A DNA stretch of 32,480 nt from DASYAE01 sp036501535 (GTDB taxonomy: Bacteria; Actinomycetota; Actinomycetes; Streptomycetales; Catenulisporaceae), in assembly GCA_036501535.1 (NCBI GenBank), contig DASYAE010000147.1, positions 1-32,480 of the forward strand, read 5' to 3'. Under the pieces are notes generated by a model, which ran no database searches, was not told the origin of the DNA, and saw only the letters and a list, made by a program, of their open reading frames with translations. How positions within the stretch are numbered: the first letter of the stretch is position 1; every line of letters starts with the position of its first letter. The translations under genes and the position numbers were made by a program. Of the stretch, positions 24,030-31,682 are shown piece after piece.

Positions 24030-24666
24030 CCGGGACCAGCTGAAGCACCGGCACCGCCTGCGCAGCGTGCTTGGCCAGCACCGTGGCGACGATCGCGCCG
24101 GCGACGACGCCAATCAGGATCTGGATACTTGGCAGCACGTTGCGCGGGTGCTTGCCGTTGGCCAGCGCCGACACGATCGATGTCAGCGTCCCGGTCATGT
24201 AGGTCGTCGACAGGCCGGAGACGCCGAACCGCAGCACTGCGCTGCTCTGGATGCCCAGCGCTACCGCCTCGACGCCGAGCAGGACCGGCTGCACGCTGCC
24301 CGTCGGGTGGCTGCCGGCGGCCCACCACCCGATCGAGAACGCCGCGAGCAGCGCGAGCTCGACCCGCAGCGCGACCGCCACCGGGGCCGGCCACACGGGG
24401 TCGCCCTCCTGCGGCGTGCGTACGATCCGGGCGCCGAAGAACGTCCCGGCGACGAAGCACACCAGCGCGACCCCCGAGCGCAGGGCCAGGCCGCCGTCGG
24501 CGCTCCCGGTCGCGATGCCGAGCAGGACCATGTTGCCCGTCATGACCGAGGTGAACGCCCCGCCGAGGGCGACGAACCCGACCGCGTCGATCGCGCCGCT
24601 GTTCAGGGCCAGCAGCACGAGCAGCCACTGGCGCCGGCGCACGGCCGCCCCGGCCTCCCGAGTCAT
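23971..24666 (-). CDS. YoaK/DUF1275-family membrane protein
   Basis: Membrane protein of 231 residues with about six helices and the family signatures NSGAIDAVGFVALGGAFTSVMTGNMVLLG (residues 22-50) and YMTGTLTSIVSAL in the second half; the two halves look like an internal duplication around the FTSVMTGN/TTYMTGT motif. The DUF1275 family is widespread and its transport function is uncharacterised. ATG 24666 follows AGGGGA. It begins 1 base after the stop codon of the decarboxylase-like gene, so the two are co-transcribed. The last 59 bases overlap the 3' end of the LysR gene on the opposite strand, which leaves no room for a conventional terminator. Confidence 0.88.
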   Translation of the reverse strand: MTREAGAAVRRRQWLLVLLALNSGAIDAVGFVALGGAFTSVMTGNMVLLGIATGSADGGLALRSGVALVCFVAGTFFGARIVRTPQEGDPVWPAPVAVALRVELALLAAFSIGWWAAGSHPTGSVQPVLLGVEAVALGIQSSAVLRFGVSGLSTTYMTGTLTSIVSALANGKHPRNVLPSIQILIGVVAGAIVATVLAKHAAQAVPVLQLVPVSCALIAHRLKAHDPAWSG

Positions 24667-24667
24667 C

Positions 24668-25252
24668 TCAGTCCCCTGTCTCTGACGGCGGCACGGGCAC
24701 GCGCGCGACCTGCAGCAGCAGGGCGAGCAGCTGGTAATAGCCAACCAGGACGACGAGCTCGACGAGCAGCGGCTCGCCGAGGGCGTCCCGGGCCCGCTCG
24801 TAGAGCTCGTCCGGCAGGTCGCGTGCCGCCAGCAGCGACCGCGCGACGGACCGCACGGTGCTCTCGCAGGGATCGAACGTCGCCGCCTCCCCGCCGGACT
24901 CGATCCGCCCGATCTCCTCCGGCGTCAGCCCCGCGGCGGCCGCCGCGGCCGTGTGCGCGGACCATTCGTAGTCGGACCGGCTGTGCCGGGCCACCTCGAG
25001 TATCGCGATCTCGCGCGCCCGCGGCGCCAGCCCCGGCCCGAAGCGCACGGCCGCGCCGAGCTCCTGCACGGCCTGCCCGATGCGCGGGCTGTAGAGCAGC
25101 GCGTTGAACGGACCGGCCAAACGGCCCTGCTCGTCGCGCAGCGGGGCGCGGCCCGGGCCGCCCGCGCGCGGGCCGCCGACGATGGCCTCGTACAGCGCGC
25201 GCTGGGCGGGGTCGAGCCGCCCGGGCGGCAGGAGCGGGAGGCGTTGCGGCAC
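24668..25252 (-). CDS. Carboxymuconolactone decarboxylase family protein
   Basis: All-helical protein of 194 residues of the CMD/AhpD-like superfamily. The core is FGPGLAPRAREIAILEVARHSRSDYEWSAHTAAAAAAGLTPEEI (residues about 65-110), with a conserved Glu and the YEWSAH motif. The CxxC pair of AhpD peroxidase partners is absent (SDYEW instead), so thiol-dependent peroxidase activity is unlikely and a decarboxylase/lyase-like or unknown role is more plausible. GTG 25252 is chosen for its GGAGAAGG ribosome site; the frame is open to 25366 but that part is Pro/Arg-rich and reads as intergenic. It pairs with the DUF1275 gene and is divergent from the encapsulin locus. Confidence 0.85.
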   Translation of the reverse strand: MPQRLPLLPPGRLDPAQRALYEAIVGGPRAGGPGRAPLRDEQGRLAGPFNALLYSPRIGQAVQELGAAVRFGPGLAPRAREIAILEVARHSRSDYEWSAHTAAAAAAGLTPEEIGRIESGGEAATFDPCESTVRSVARSLLAARDLPDELYERARDALGEPLLVELVVLVGYYQLLALLLQVARVPVPPSETGD

Positions 25253-25407
25253 GGTGCCTTCTCCTCGGTCGGTGCGAGCCGGTGGATCAGAGCTCTGCGG
25301 ACGCGGCCGGTATGGCGGCGGCGTAGGCGTCAAACCGTCCCGTATCGCCGGACGCGCCGTCAACACGGCGCGATCCGCGTGCCGAGGGCGCGGATCTGGT
25401 AGAAGAT

Positions 25408-25419
25408 TCCCTCGAGGGA
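25408..25419. promoter_or_regulatory. 12-bp palindrome upstream of the DyP-encapsulin operon
   Basis: TCCCTCGAGGGA is a perfect palindrome about 48 bases before the peroxidase start, inside the 212-base divergent gap (25253-25464). A TAGAAGAT stretch just upstream (25400-25407) could be a -10 region. It is a candidate operator; nothing else clear is seen in the gap. Confidence 0.35.
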
Positions 25420-25467
25420 TCCACGCGCCGCGCGGTGCGGGCGAGGGAGTGAGGAGGGCCGCCGGTG

Positions 25468-26517
25468 ATGCCGCCAGCCGAGCCGCAGCCGGTGCTCACG
25501 CCGCTCACCGCGGCGGCCGTGTTCCTCATCGCCGGTATCGAGCCGGGCGGTGAGCAGGCGGCCTGGGACGTGCTCGACGACCTGCCGGCGCTCACCCGAT
25601 CGGTCGGCTTTCGCGCCCCCGGCGCCGGGCTGACCTGCGTCGCCGGCATCGGCTCCGAGGCCTGGGACCGGCTGTTCACCGGCCCGCGCCCGGCCGAGCT
25701 GCACCCGTTCGAGCACCTGCAGGGTCCGCGGCACACGGCCCCCGCCACGCCCGGCGACCTGCTCTTCCACATCCGCGCGCGGCGCATGGACCTGTGCTTC
25801 GAGCTGGCCGCGCAGATCATGCGGCGGGTCGGCGGCGCGCTCAGCGTGCTGGACGAGGTGCACGGCTTCAAGTACTTCGACGAGCGCGACCTGATGGGCT
25901 TCGTCGACGGCACCGAGAATCCGGTCGGCCGCGCCGCGACGGCCGCCGCGCACGTGAGCGCCGAGGCCGACCCCGGCTTCGCCGGCGGCAGCTACGTCAT
26001 CGTGCAGAAGTACCTGCACGACCTCGAGGCCTGGAACCGGCTTCCGGTCGACGAGCAGGAGCGCGTCGTCGGCCGCACGAAACTCGACGACATCGAGCTG
26101 CCGGACGAGGTCAAGCCGGCCGACTCGCACGTCGCGCTCACCACGATCGTGGACGAGGACGGCGAGGAGCGGCAGATCGTGCGCGACAACATGCCGTTCG
26201 GGCGGGTCGGAATCGGCGAGTTCGGCACCTACTTCATCGGCTACGCCGCCACGCCCGGGGTGACCGAGCAGATGCTGCGCAACATGTTCCTGGGCAGCCC
26301 GCCCGGCCGCACCGACCGCATCCTCGAGTTCTCGACGGCGGTCACCGGCGTGCTGTTCTTCGTCCCCAGCGCGGACTTCCTCGAGGAGCTGCCGCCGCTG
26401 CCCGGCCCGGCCGCCGACGCGGCGCAGCCGGCGCCCGAGCCCCCCGCCCGCGTCGTGGGCGCCGCCGACGACGGATCCCTCGGCATCGGAAGCCTCAAGA
26501 GGAGCAGCGCACCGTGA
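25468..26517 (+). CDS. DyP-type heme peroxidase, encapsulin cargo
   Basis: Dye-decolourising peroxidase of 349 residues, oxidising organic substrates with H2O2. The GFVDGTENP motif supplies catalytic Asp147; His221 (ADSHVALTTI) is the expected proximal heme ligand and Arg239 (QIVRDNMPFG) the distal Arg. GTYFIGYAATP near the end is also family-typical. After a Pro/Ala-rich linker the C-terminus carries DGSLGIGSLKR (335-345), the classical encapsulin-targeting peptide, then four more residues. The enzyme is therefore packaged inside the shell encoded next. No signal peptide is present. GTG 25465 directly precedes ATG 25468 and both lie well from GGAGGG; either may be used. The stop overlaps the encapsulin GTG by 3 bases within GTGA. 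Oxidative-stress control is inferred, not seen. Confidence 0.95.
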   Translation: MPPAEPQPVLTPLTAAAVFLIAGIEPGGEQAAWDVLDDLPALTRSVGFRAPGAGLTCVAGIGSEAWDRLFTGPRPAELHPFEHLQGPRHTAPATPGDLLFHIRARRMDLCFELAAQIMRRVGGALSVLDEVHGFKYFDERDLMGFVDGTENPVGRAATAAAHVSAEADPGFAGGSYVIVQKYLHDLEAWNRLPVDEQERVVGRTKLDDIELPDEVKPADSHVALTTIVDEDGEERQIVRDNMPFGRVGIGEFGTYFIGYAATPGVTEQMLRNMFLGSPPGRTDRILEFSTAVTGVLFFVPSADFLEELPPLPGPAADAAQPAPEPPARVVGAADDGSLGIGSLKRSSAP

Positions 26518-27320
26518 ACAATCTGCATCGCGACCTCGCCCCGATCTCCACCGAGGCCTGGGCCGACCTGGAGGCCGAGGCCCGCCGAACCTTCGAGCTG
26601 CACGTGGCCGCGCGCCGCGCCGTCGACGTGATCGGCCCGGCGGGCCTCTCCCTCGCGGCCGTGGGCACCGGGCACCTGAGCCCGGCCGAGGCGGCGGACC
26701 CGGGCGTCGAAACACACTGCTACGAGGTGGCCCGGGTGGTCCGGCTGCGCGTCCCGTTCACGGTGGACCGCACCGCCGTGGACGCCGTGGCGCGCGGCGC
26801 GCGCGACGCGGACTGGCAGCCGGTCAAGGACGCGGCCAAGCAGCTGGCCTACGCCGAGGACCGCGCGATCGTCGACGGCCTCGCCGCCGCCGACATCCAC
26901 GGCCTGCGCGAGACCGCCTCCAACACGCCGGTCGCGCTGCCCGCCGATCCGCGCGAATACCCGGTCGCGCTGGCCAAGGCCCTGACCGCGCTGCGCCTGG
27001 CCGGCGTCGCGGGCCCCTACAGCCTGCTGCTGTCTGCGGACGCTTATACGCTCGTCGCGGAGACCACCGACCACGGCTACCCGATCCGCGACCACCTCGC
27101 CCGCATCCTGGGCGAGGACGCCGAGATCGTCTGGGCCCCGGCGATCGGCGGCGGCGTGCTGCTGAGCACCCGCGGCGGGGACTACGAACTGCACCTCGGG
27201 CAGGACGTCTCCATCGGCTACCTGGCCCACGACGCCGGCACGGTCCGGCTCTACTTCCAGGAGTCGTTCACCTTCCTCGCGCAGACCGCCGAGGCCGCCG
27301 TCGCGCTGACCGGCGCGTAA
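26514..27320 (+). CDS. Family-1 encapsulin shell protein
   Basis: HK97-fold protein of 268 residues that self-assembles into a protein nanocompartment, most likely the 60-subunit T=1 type judged by length. The N-terminal MNNLHRDLAPISTEAWADLEAEARRTF and RRAVDVIGPAGLSLAAVGTGHL are hallmark segments. LAYAEDRAIVDGL and the C-terminal QESFTFLAQTAEAAVALTGA complete the linocin/CFP29 family pattern. It starts at GTG 26514, inside the last codons of the peroxidase gene (GTGA overlap), with its ribosome site GAGGAG in the codons of the cargo peptide tail, so shell and cargo are translationally coupled. The nanocompartment would confine the DyP reaction. Confidence 0.95.
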   Translation: MNNLHRDLAPISTEAWADLEAEARRTFELHVAARRAVDVIGPAGLSLAAVGTGHLSPAEAADPGVETHCYEVARVVRLRVPFTVDRTAVDAVARGARDADWQPVKDAAKQLAYAEDRAIVDGLAAADIHGLRETASNTPVALPADPREYPVALAKALTALRLAGVAGPYSLLLSADAYTLVAETTDHGYPIRDHLARILGEDAEIVWAPAIGGGVLLSTRGGDYELHLGQDVSIGYLAHDAGTVRLYFQESFTFLAQTAEAAVALTGA

Positions 27321-27335
27321 GCCCGAAATGGCGCT

Positions 27336-27341
27336 TAGACT
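27336..27341 (+). promoter_or_regulatory. -10 box for a leaderless CBS-protein transcript
   Basis: TAGACT lies with its last base 7 bases before the GTG at 27348, the spacing expected if transcription starts at the start codon. It gives the CBS gene a possible promoter of its own in addition to read-through from the encapsulin gene. Confidence 0.4.
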
Positions 27342-27347
27342 GGGAGC

Positions 27348-27836
27348 GTGAGCCGACACGCGGCGGGTCCGGCGGTTGACGGCGGGTCAGGAGCGCCGAC
27401 GGCCGGCGCCCGGGTGGCCGACGCCATGCTGCGCGACCCGAAGGTGCTCGGCCCGGCGACCACGATCGCACAGGCGCGCGCGTTCTTCGCCGACGGACAC
27501 GTCCACGCGGCGCTGATCGTCGAGCGCGGGCGGCTGCTCGCCGTGGTCGAGCCGCTCGACCTGGTCGGCGACCTGGCGGCGGACGGCCCGGCCGTGGCGG
27601 TCGGGCGCCTGCGCGGCCGGGTCGCGGCGCCCGGCGCCGATCTCGCGGCCGCCTGGGACGCGATGGCCCTCGCGGCGCGCCGACGGCTCGCGGTCGTCGA
27701 CGAGCGGGGGGATCTGCTGGGCCTGCTGTGCCTCAAGCGCAGCGGGACCGGGTTCTGCTCGGAAGACGACGTGCGGGCGCGGGCCGAGGACAGTCAGCGG
27801 TCGGATGATCGGTACACGCCCGTGCGGTGGCGCTGA
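27348..27836 (+). CDS. CBS-domain protein
   Basis: Protein of 162 residues with two CBS motifs forming one Bateman module: VADAMLRDPKVLGPATTIAQARAFFADGHVHAALIVERGRLLAVV (residues about 23-67), then LAAAWDAMALAARRRLAVVDERGDLLGLLCL (about 97-130). CBS pairs bind adenosine nucleotides or SAM and act as energy or metabolite sensors; the ligand here is unknown. There is no other domain. The GTG start is 27 bases after the encapsulin stop and lacks a good ribosome site, consistent with a leaderless mRNA. The location directly behind a peroxidase nanocompartment suggests a possible functional link, but it may be chance. Confidence 0.8.
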   Translation: MSRHAAGPAVDGGSGAPTAGARVADAMLRDPKVLGPATTIAQARAFFADGHVHAALIVERGRLLAVVEPLDLVGDLAADGPAVAVGRLRGRVAAPGADLAAAWDAMALAARRRLAVVDERGDLLGLLCLKRSGTGFCSEDDVRARAEDSQRSDDRYTPVRWR

Positions 27837-27907
27837 GTACAGCGCACAACCGCCGCGCGAATAATCGCCCCGAGCGCTTATGGCTGGCTCCCGGCGCTTC
27901 TGGCAGC

Positions 27908-28789
27908 ATGGCCGCCATGCAGATAAGTGATTCGCCGCTGGCAGAAGCCGGACGCCGCTACTTCAGCCCTGCCGACGCGGAGACCTGGATTGGGCTGCTG
28001 CGACCCGGCTTCCACCTGCGGGCCCTGGAGCCCGGCGAGCCGGTGGTCGGCTACCTCGGAGGGGATCCGCTGCTGCCCGCGGACCTCGAGTGGCCGGTGT
28101 GGGAGGACCACGGACCGCTCAACTTCGTCGCCGCGGTCGACTGCGGCGAGATCCCCGCGGACGAGCTCGACATCCCGCTGCCTAAGTCGGGACAGCTGCT
28201 GTTCTTCTACTTCGACGGCCTCGGCGAGAGCTCGGTCATCTACACGGACCCTGACAGCGTCGTCCACGGCACCCGGGTCCTCTACGTGCCCGCCGATGCC
28301 GACGTCGTCCCGCGCACGGCGCCGCAGGACACGTCGCCGTACCCGCGCCTCCTGCTCGGCGGCGAGCTGATAGCGACCGCGCCGGACAACGAGAACGCCG
28401 CGCTGATCGCCGCGTACGGCAACCCGGACGACGCGGCCGGCTACGTCGACTACCCGCTCACCGACCCGGACGACAACGGGTTCTGGGACGACGTGACCGC
28501 GTTCCGCCGCGACCACTCGCCGCACCACCGGGTCGGCGGCTACGCGCTGCCGATCCAGGGCGCGGTGGAGCCCGAAGCCGCCCAGGTCTTCCACCCGGGC
28601 ACCGAGGAGGAGGCCGTCGCGGCGCGCAAGGGGCTGATCCCGGACCTGGTGATGCTCGTCCAGATCGACAGCGACTCGCGCAGCGGCATGAACTGGAGCG
28701 ACGCCGGGCGGCTGTACTGGATGATCAGCCGGGAGGACCTGGCCGCCGGCAACTTCGAGAAGGCGACGTTCACCTGGCAGAGCGAGTAG
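27908..28789 (+). CDS. DUF1963/YwqG-family protein
   Basis: Soluble protein of 293 residues (290 if ATG 27917 is used; no ribosome site favours either, and the frame is open to 27827). It matches the DUF1963/YwqG pattern: a GGDPLLPADLEWPVWEDHGPLNFVAAVDC segment (near residue 50) with the GGxPxLPxxxxWP motif, then LLFFYFDG, HHRVGGYALPIQG (near 210) and the C-terminal RLYWMISREDLAAGNFEKATFTWQ. The family is widespread, often found near toxins or stand-alone, and its biochemical role is unknown. It appears monocistronic, ending at a rho-independent terminator. Confidence 0.87.
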   Translation: MAAMQISDSPLAEAGRRYFSPADAETWIGLLRPGFHLRALEPGEPVVGYLGGDPLLPADLEWPVWEDHGPLNFVAAVDCGEIPADELDIPLPKSGQLLFFYFDGLGESSVIYTDPDSVVHGTRVLYVPADADVVPRTAPQDTSPYPRLLLGGELIATAPDNENAALIAAYGNPDDAAGYVDYPLTDPDDNGFWDDVTAFRRDHSPHHRVGGYALPIQGAVEPEAAQVFHPGTEEEAVAARKGLIPDLVMLVQIDSDSRSGMNWSDAGRLYWMISREDLAAGNFEKATFTWQSE

Positions 28790-28829
28790 CGAACAGCGAA
28801 CGGCGGGCAGGGGTTCTCCCCTGTTCTGA

Positions 28830-28866
28830 TCGCGGGCCCCTGATGTACGGGGCCCGCGAGCGTTTT
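28830..28866 (+). terminator. Rho-independent terminator after the DUF1963 gene
   Basis: Perfect 11-bp stem TCGCGGGCCCC (28830-28840) and GGGGCCCGCGA (28849-28859), loop 8 bases, followed by a TTTT run (28863-28866). It is the clearest intrinsic terminator in the window, 41 bases after the stop codon. The remaining gap to 29024 contains an AT-rich stretch (28980-29000) that is probably the promoter of the next gene. Confidence 0.85.
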
Positions 28867-29024
28867 CCGGCGCCGTCGCGCCAGCACGGCACGAGCGCGC
28901 CGCGAGCGCGCAGTGATCCCGTAGTCGAAGCGTAAGCGCGATGCCGCTCCGTCGTGGCCGCAAGTTACCTTGGGTGCCGAAATAATTTGTTACCATGGCA
29001 TTAGCGCGCCGAGGAGGAGGCACT

Positions 29025-30506
29025 GTGACCGCGCAGGAGTTGTCCGAGACCACGGCGCCGCGCGACGCGGCCCCGGGCCTCGCTGCGTTCCTGCTGACCG
29101 AGAGCCCCAGGCCGCGCTGGATCCGCGAGCATCCGGGCGGCTGGTGGCTGGCGGTCGCCACCGTCTGCTTCGGGGCGTTCATGGGGCAGCTCGACGCCTC
29201 GATCGCCACCCTGACCTATCCCGCACTGCGCACGCAGTTCCACACCCGGCTCGCCGACGTCGAGTGGGTCTCGCTGGCCTACCTGCTCGCGCTGGTCGCG
29301 CTGCTGGTCCCGGTCGGCCGGCTCTCGGACGCGCACGGGCGCAAGCTGATGTACCTCTATGGGTTCATCGTGTTCACCGCCGCGTCCGCGGCCTGCGGCT
29401 TCGCCCCGTCCCTCGCCACGCTGATCGTCTTCCGGCTGGTGCAGGCGACCGGCGCGGCGCTGCTGCAGGCCAACAGCGTCGCCCTGGTGGCCACCAGCGC
29501 GCCCCGCGGGCGCATGCGCGCCGCGCTCGGCGTGCAGGCCGGGGCCCAGGCGGTCGGCCTCGCGCTCGGCCCGACGCTCGGCGGCATCATCGTCAGCTCG
29601 CTCGGCTGGCGCTGGGTGTTCTTCGTCAACCTCCCGGTCGGCGTGATCGCGGTGGTCGCCGGCCACTACCTGCTGCCGCGCACCCGCACCCACGTGCCCA
29701 CCGCGTCGTTCGACTGGCCCGGCCTGGCCCTGCTGGCCGCCGCGAGCACCGCGCTGCTGCTCGGCATCTCCGCCGCCTCCGGCCTGGGCCTGGCCGGGCC
29801 GGGGATCGCCGCGCTGTTCGTCGCCGCGGCGGGCTCGGCCTGGCTGTTCGGGCGGCGCATCGCGCGCGCGGCCGCGCCGCTTGTCGATCCCGCGCTGCTG
29901 CGCACCCGGCAGATCGGGGCCGGGCTGGCCGGCGCGCTCGGCGGATACCTGGTGCTGTTCGGGCCGCTCGCCCTGGTCCCGCTGGTGCTGACCGCCGCCG
30001 GCACGGGCCTTGCCACCGCGGGGCTCGTGCTGACCGCGCTGCCGGCCGGGTTCGCCGTCGCGGCGCTGGCCGGCGACAGGGTCCTGCCGCGCTCGTGGAG
30101 CGACCGCCGGCGCGCCGCGGCGGGCTCCGCGCTCGCCGTCCTCGCCTCGGCCGCGCTGGTGGCCGCCCCGTTCACCACGCCGTGGCTCGTCCCGCTGCTC
30201 GCCCTGCTCGGCCTCGGCCTCGGCGCCTTCACCCCGGTGAACAACACCCTGGTCATGGGGGCGATACCGGCGAGGGCCGCCGGGACCGGCGGCGGCCTGG
30301 TGAACATGACCCGGAGCCTGGGCACGGCGCTGGGCGTCGCGCTGGTCACCCTGGCGCTGAACGTGGCGCCGGACGACCGGGCGGCCGGGACGCGATGGGC
30401 CGCCGGCGCCCTGGCCCTCATCGCGCTGGGCATGTACGCCAGCAACCTGATGCATCCGCGCGGCACGTCCGCGCGGCCGCGGACCCGCGGCCCGGTGGAG
30501 CTGTAG
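29025..30506 (+). CDS. DHA2-family MFS transporter
   Basis: Second drug:H+ antiporter-type major facilitator protein, 493 residues, about 14 membrane helices. The first helix contains FGAFMGQLDASIATLTYPAL, with the family LDxSI(A/V) motif. Motif A is GRLSDAHGRKLMYLYG and motif C is GLALGPTLGGIIV. The GTG at 29025 is chosen because GAGGAGGAGG ends 4 bases upstream; an in-frame ATG at 28995 would add ten residues but lies in front of that ribosome site. No regulator gene is adjacent, unlike the other DHA2 pump in this window. A role as exporter of a toxic compound or metabolite is inferred from family only. It is well separated from lgt (about 60 bases). Confidence 0.9.
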   Translation: MTAQELSETTAPRDAAPGLAAFLLTESPRPRWIREHPGGWWLAVATVCFGAFMGQLDASIATLTYPALRTQFHTRLADVEWVSLAYLLALVALLVPVGRLSDAHGRKLMYLYGFIVFTAASAACGFAPSLATLIVFRLVQATGAALLQANSVALVATSAPRGRMRAALGVQAGAQAVGLALGPTLGGIIVSSLGWRWVFFVNLPVGVIAVVAGHYLLPRTRTHVPTASFDWPGLALLAAASTALLLGISAASGLGLAGPGIAALFVAAAGSAWLFGRRIARAAAPLVDPALLRTRQIGAGLAGALGGYLVLFGPLALVPLVLTAAGTGLATAGLVLTALPAGFAVAALAGDRVLPRSWSDRRRAAAGSALAVLASAALVAAPFTTPWLVPLLALLGLGLGAFTPVNNTLVMGAIPARAAGTGGGLVNMTRSLGTALGVALVTLALNVAPDDRAAGTRWAAGALALIALGMYASNLMHPRGTSARPRTRGPVEL

Positions 30507-30554
30507 CCGCCGCGGCGGCGGACGGCTCGACCGCGTGGCCCGGCGACCGCGGGT

Positions 30555-30560
30555 TATGCT
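30555..30560 (+). promoter_or_regulatory. -10 box of lgt (leaderless)
   Basis: TATGCT ends 7 bases before the lgt ATG at 30568, placing the expected transcription start at or next to the start codon. No ribosome site is present, which agrees with a leaderless transcript. Confidence 0.4.
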
Positions 30561-30567
30561 CGGCGAT

Positions 30568-31497
30568 ATGTTGCACGCCGAGATACCGTCGCCGTCCTCG
30601 AACGGCTTCCACGTCGGTCCGATGTTCATCCACGTCTACGCGCTGATGTACATCGTGGGCATCGTGCTGGCGGTGCTGCTCGGCCGCCGGCGGTGGGCCG
30701 CGATGGGCGGCGATCCGGCGCTGGTCGACGAGATGGCGCTGTGGGGCGTGCCGGCCGGCCTGATCGGCGGGCGGATCTACTTCGACATCACCACGCCCTC
30801 GCAGATCACGCCGCACGCCTGGTGGGGCGTGTTCGCGATCTGGAACGGCGGTCTCGGCATCTGGGGCGGCATCGCGCTGGCGACCGTGGTGTGCGTCTGG
30901 CGGATGCGCAGGCTCGGGGTGAACGTGACCGGCATGATGGACGCGGTCGCGCCCAGCCTGCTGATCGCCTCCGGCATCGGCCGGATCGGCAACTACTTCA
31001 ACCAGGAGCTGTTCGGCAAGCCGACGAGCCTGCCCTGGGGCCTGGCGATCGACCCGGCACAGCGCCCGCCGGGCTACAGCCAGTACGCCACCTTCCAGCC
31101 CACCTTCCTCTACGAGCTGATCTGGGACCTGGCCTTCGCCGGCTTCCTGATCTGGCTCGGCCGGCGCCGCGGCATCCGCTCCGGCGGGCTGTTCGCCCTC
31201 TACGTCGCCGGCTACTCGGCGTTCCGGGTCTTCGAGGAGACGATCCGGATCGACTACTCCAATTACGTCCTGGGCCTGCGGCTGAACTTCTTCATCGCGC
31301 TGGTGATGACCCTGGCCGGGCTGGCCTGGTTCACCGCCAACCAGCGCCGGCCCGCGCGCGCGGACGACGCCGCCCCGGCCGGGAGGCCGGTCGAGCAGGC
31401 CGCCGCCCGGGACGCCGGGCCCGACGTGCGCGAGTCGCGGTCCACAGTGGCCGGTGCGGCGGGCGCCCCGCCGGCGGCCTCGCCGCCTCCCGCGTAA
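30568..31497 (+). CDS. lgt: Prolipoprotein diacylglyceryl transferase
   Basis: Membrane enzyme that transfers diacylglycerol from phosphatidylglycerol to the lipobox Cys of prolipoproteins, the first step of lipoprotein maturation. About 309 residues with seven helices. IPSPSSNGFHVGPMFIHVYAL is the usual N-terminus, then GGRIYFDI, NGGLGIWGG and the Lgt signature GRIGNYFNQELFGKPTSLPWG (residues 138-158), with an Arg that is essential in E. coli. A conserved-looking FRVFEETIRIDY follows near residue 225. The tail (about 50 residues) is Ala/Pro/Arg-rich and disordered, as often seen in actinomycetes. ATG 30568 is preferred over GTG 30535 and ATG 30556 because it begins the conserved part and fits the -10 box. 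A lipoprotein gene follows. Confidence 0.94.
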   Translation: MLHAEIPSPSSNGFHVGPMFIHVYALMYIVGIVLAVLLGRRRWAAMGGDPALVDEMALWGVPAGLIGGRIYFDITTPSQITPHAWWGVFAIWNGGLGIWGGIALATVVCVWRMRRLGVNVTGMMDAVAPSLLIASGIGRIGNYFNQELFGKPTSLPWGLAIDPAQRPPGYSQYATFQPTFLYELIWDLAFAGFLIWLGRRRGIRSGGLFALYVAGYSAFRVFEETIRIDYSNYVLGLRLNFFIALVMTLAGLAWFTANQRRPARADDAAPAGRPVEQAAARDAGPDVRESRSTVAGAAGAPPAASPPPA

Positions 31498-31682
31498 CCG
31501 GCGGCGAGTCGGCGGTCAGCGGATCGGGGGGTCGATCCTGCTCGGTTTCAGGGCCGCGCACACCTCGGGCGGGCGCCACGCTACAGTGCATCACGATTCG
31601 ACGACACCGGCCCGACCGGACCATGCACTCGCGTATGGTCCGACGCGGCCTTTGAAGACACCTGACAAGGGGGAGCCGCCCC

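Noticed and set aside
14697..25304. The same 16-base sequence TCAGAGCTCTGCGGAC at 14697 and at about 25288.
   Set aside because: One copy encodes the end of the ModBC protein, the other lies in an intergenic gap. No flanking similarity, so it is best explained by chance in GC-rich DNA.
25287..25400. Possible small minus-strand gene ending in a GDTGRFDAYAAAIPAASAEL-like tail.
   Set aside because: No start codon with a ribosome site was found, and upstream the frame is antisense shadow of the DyP gene.
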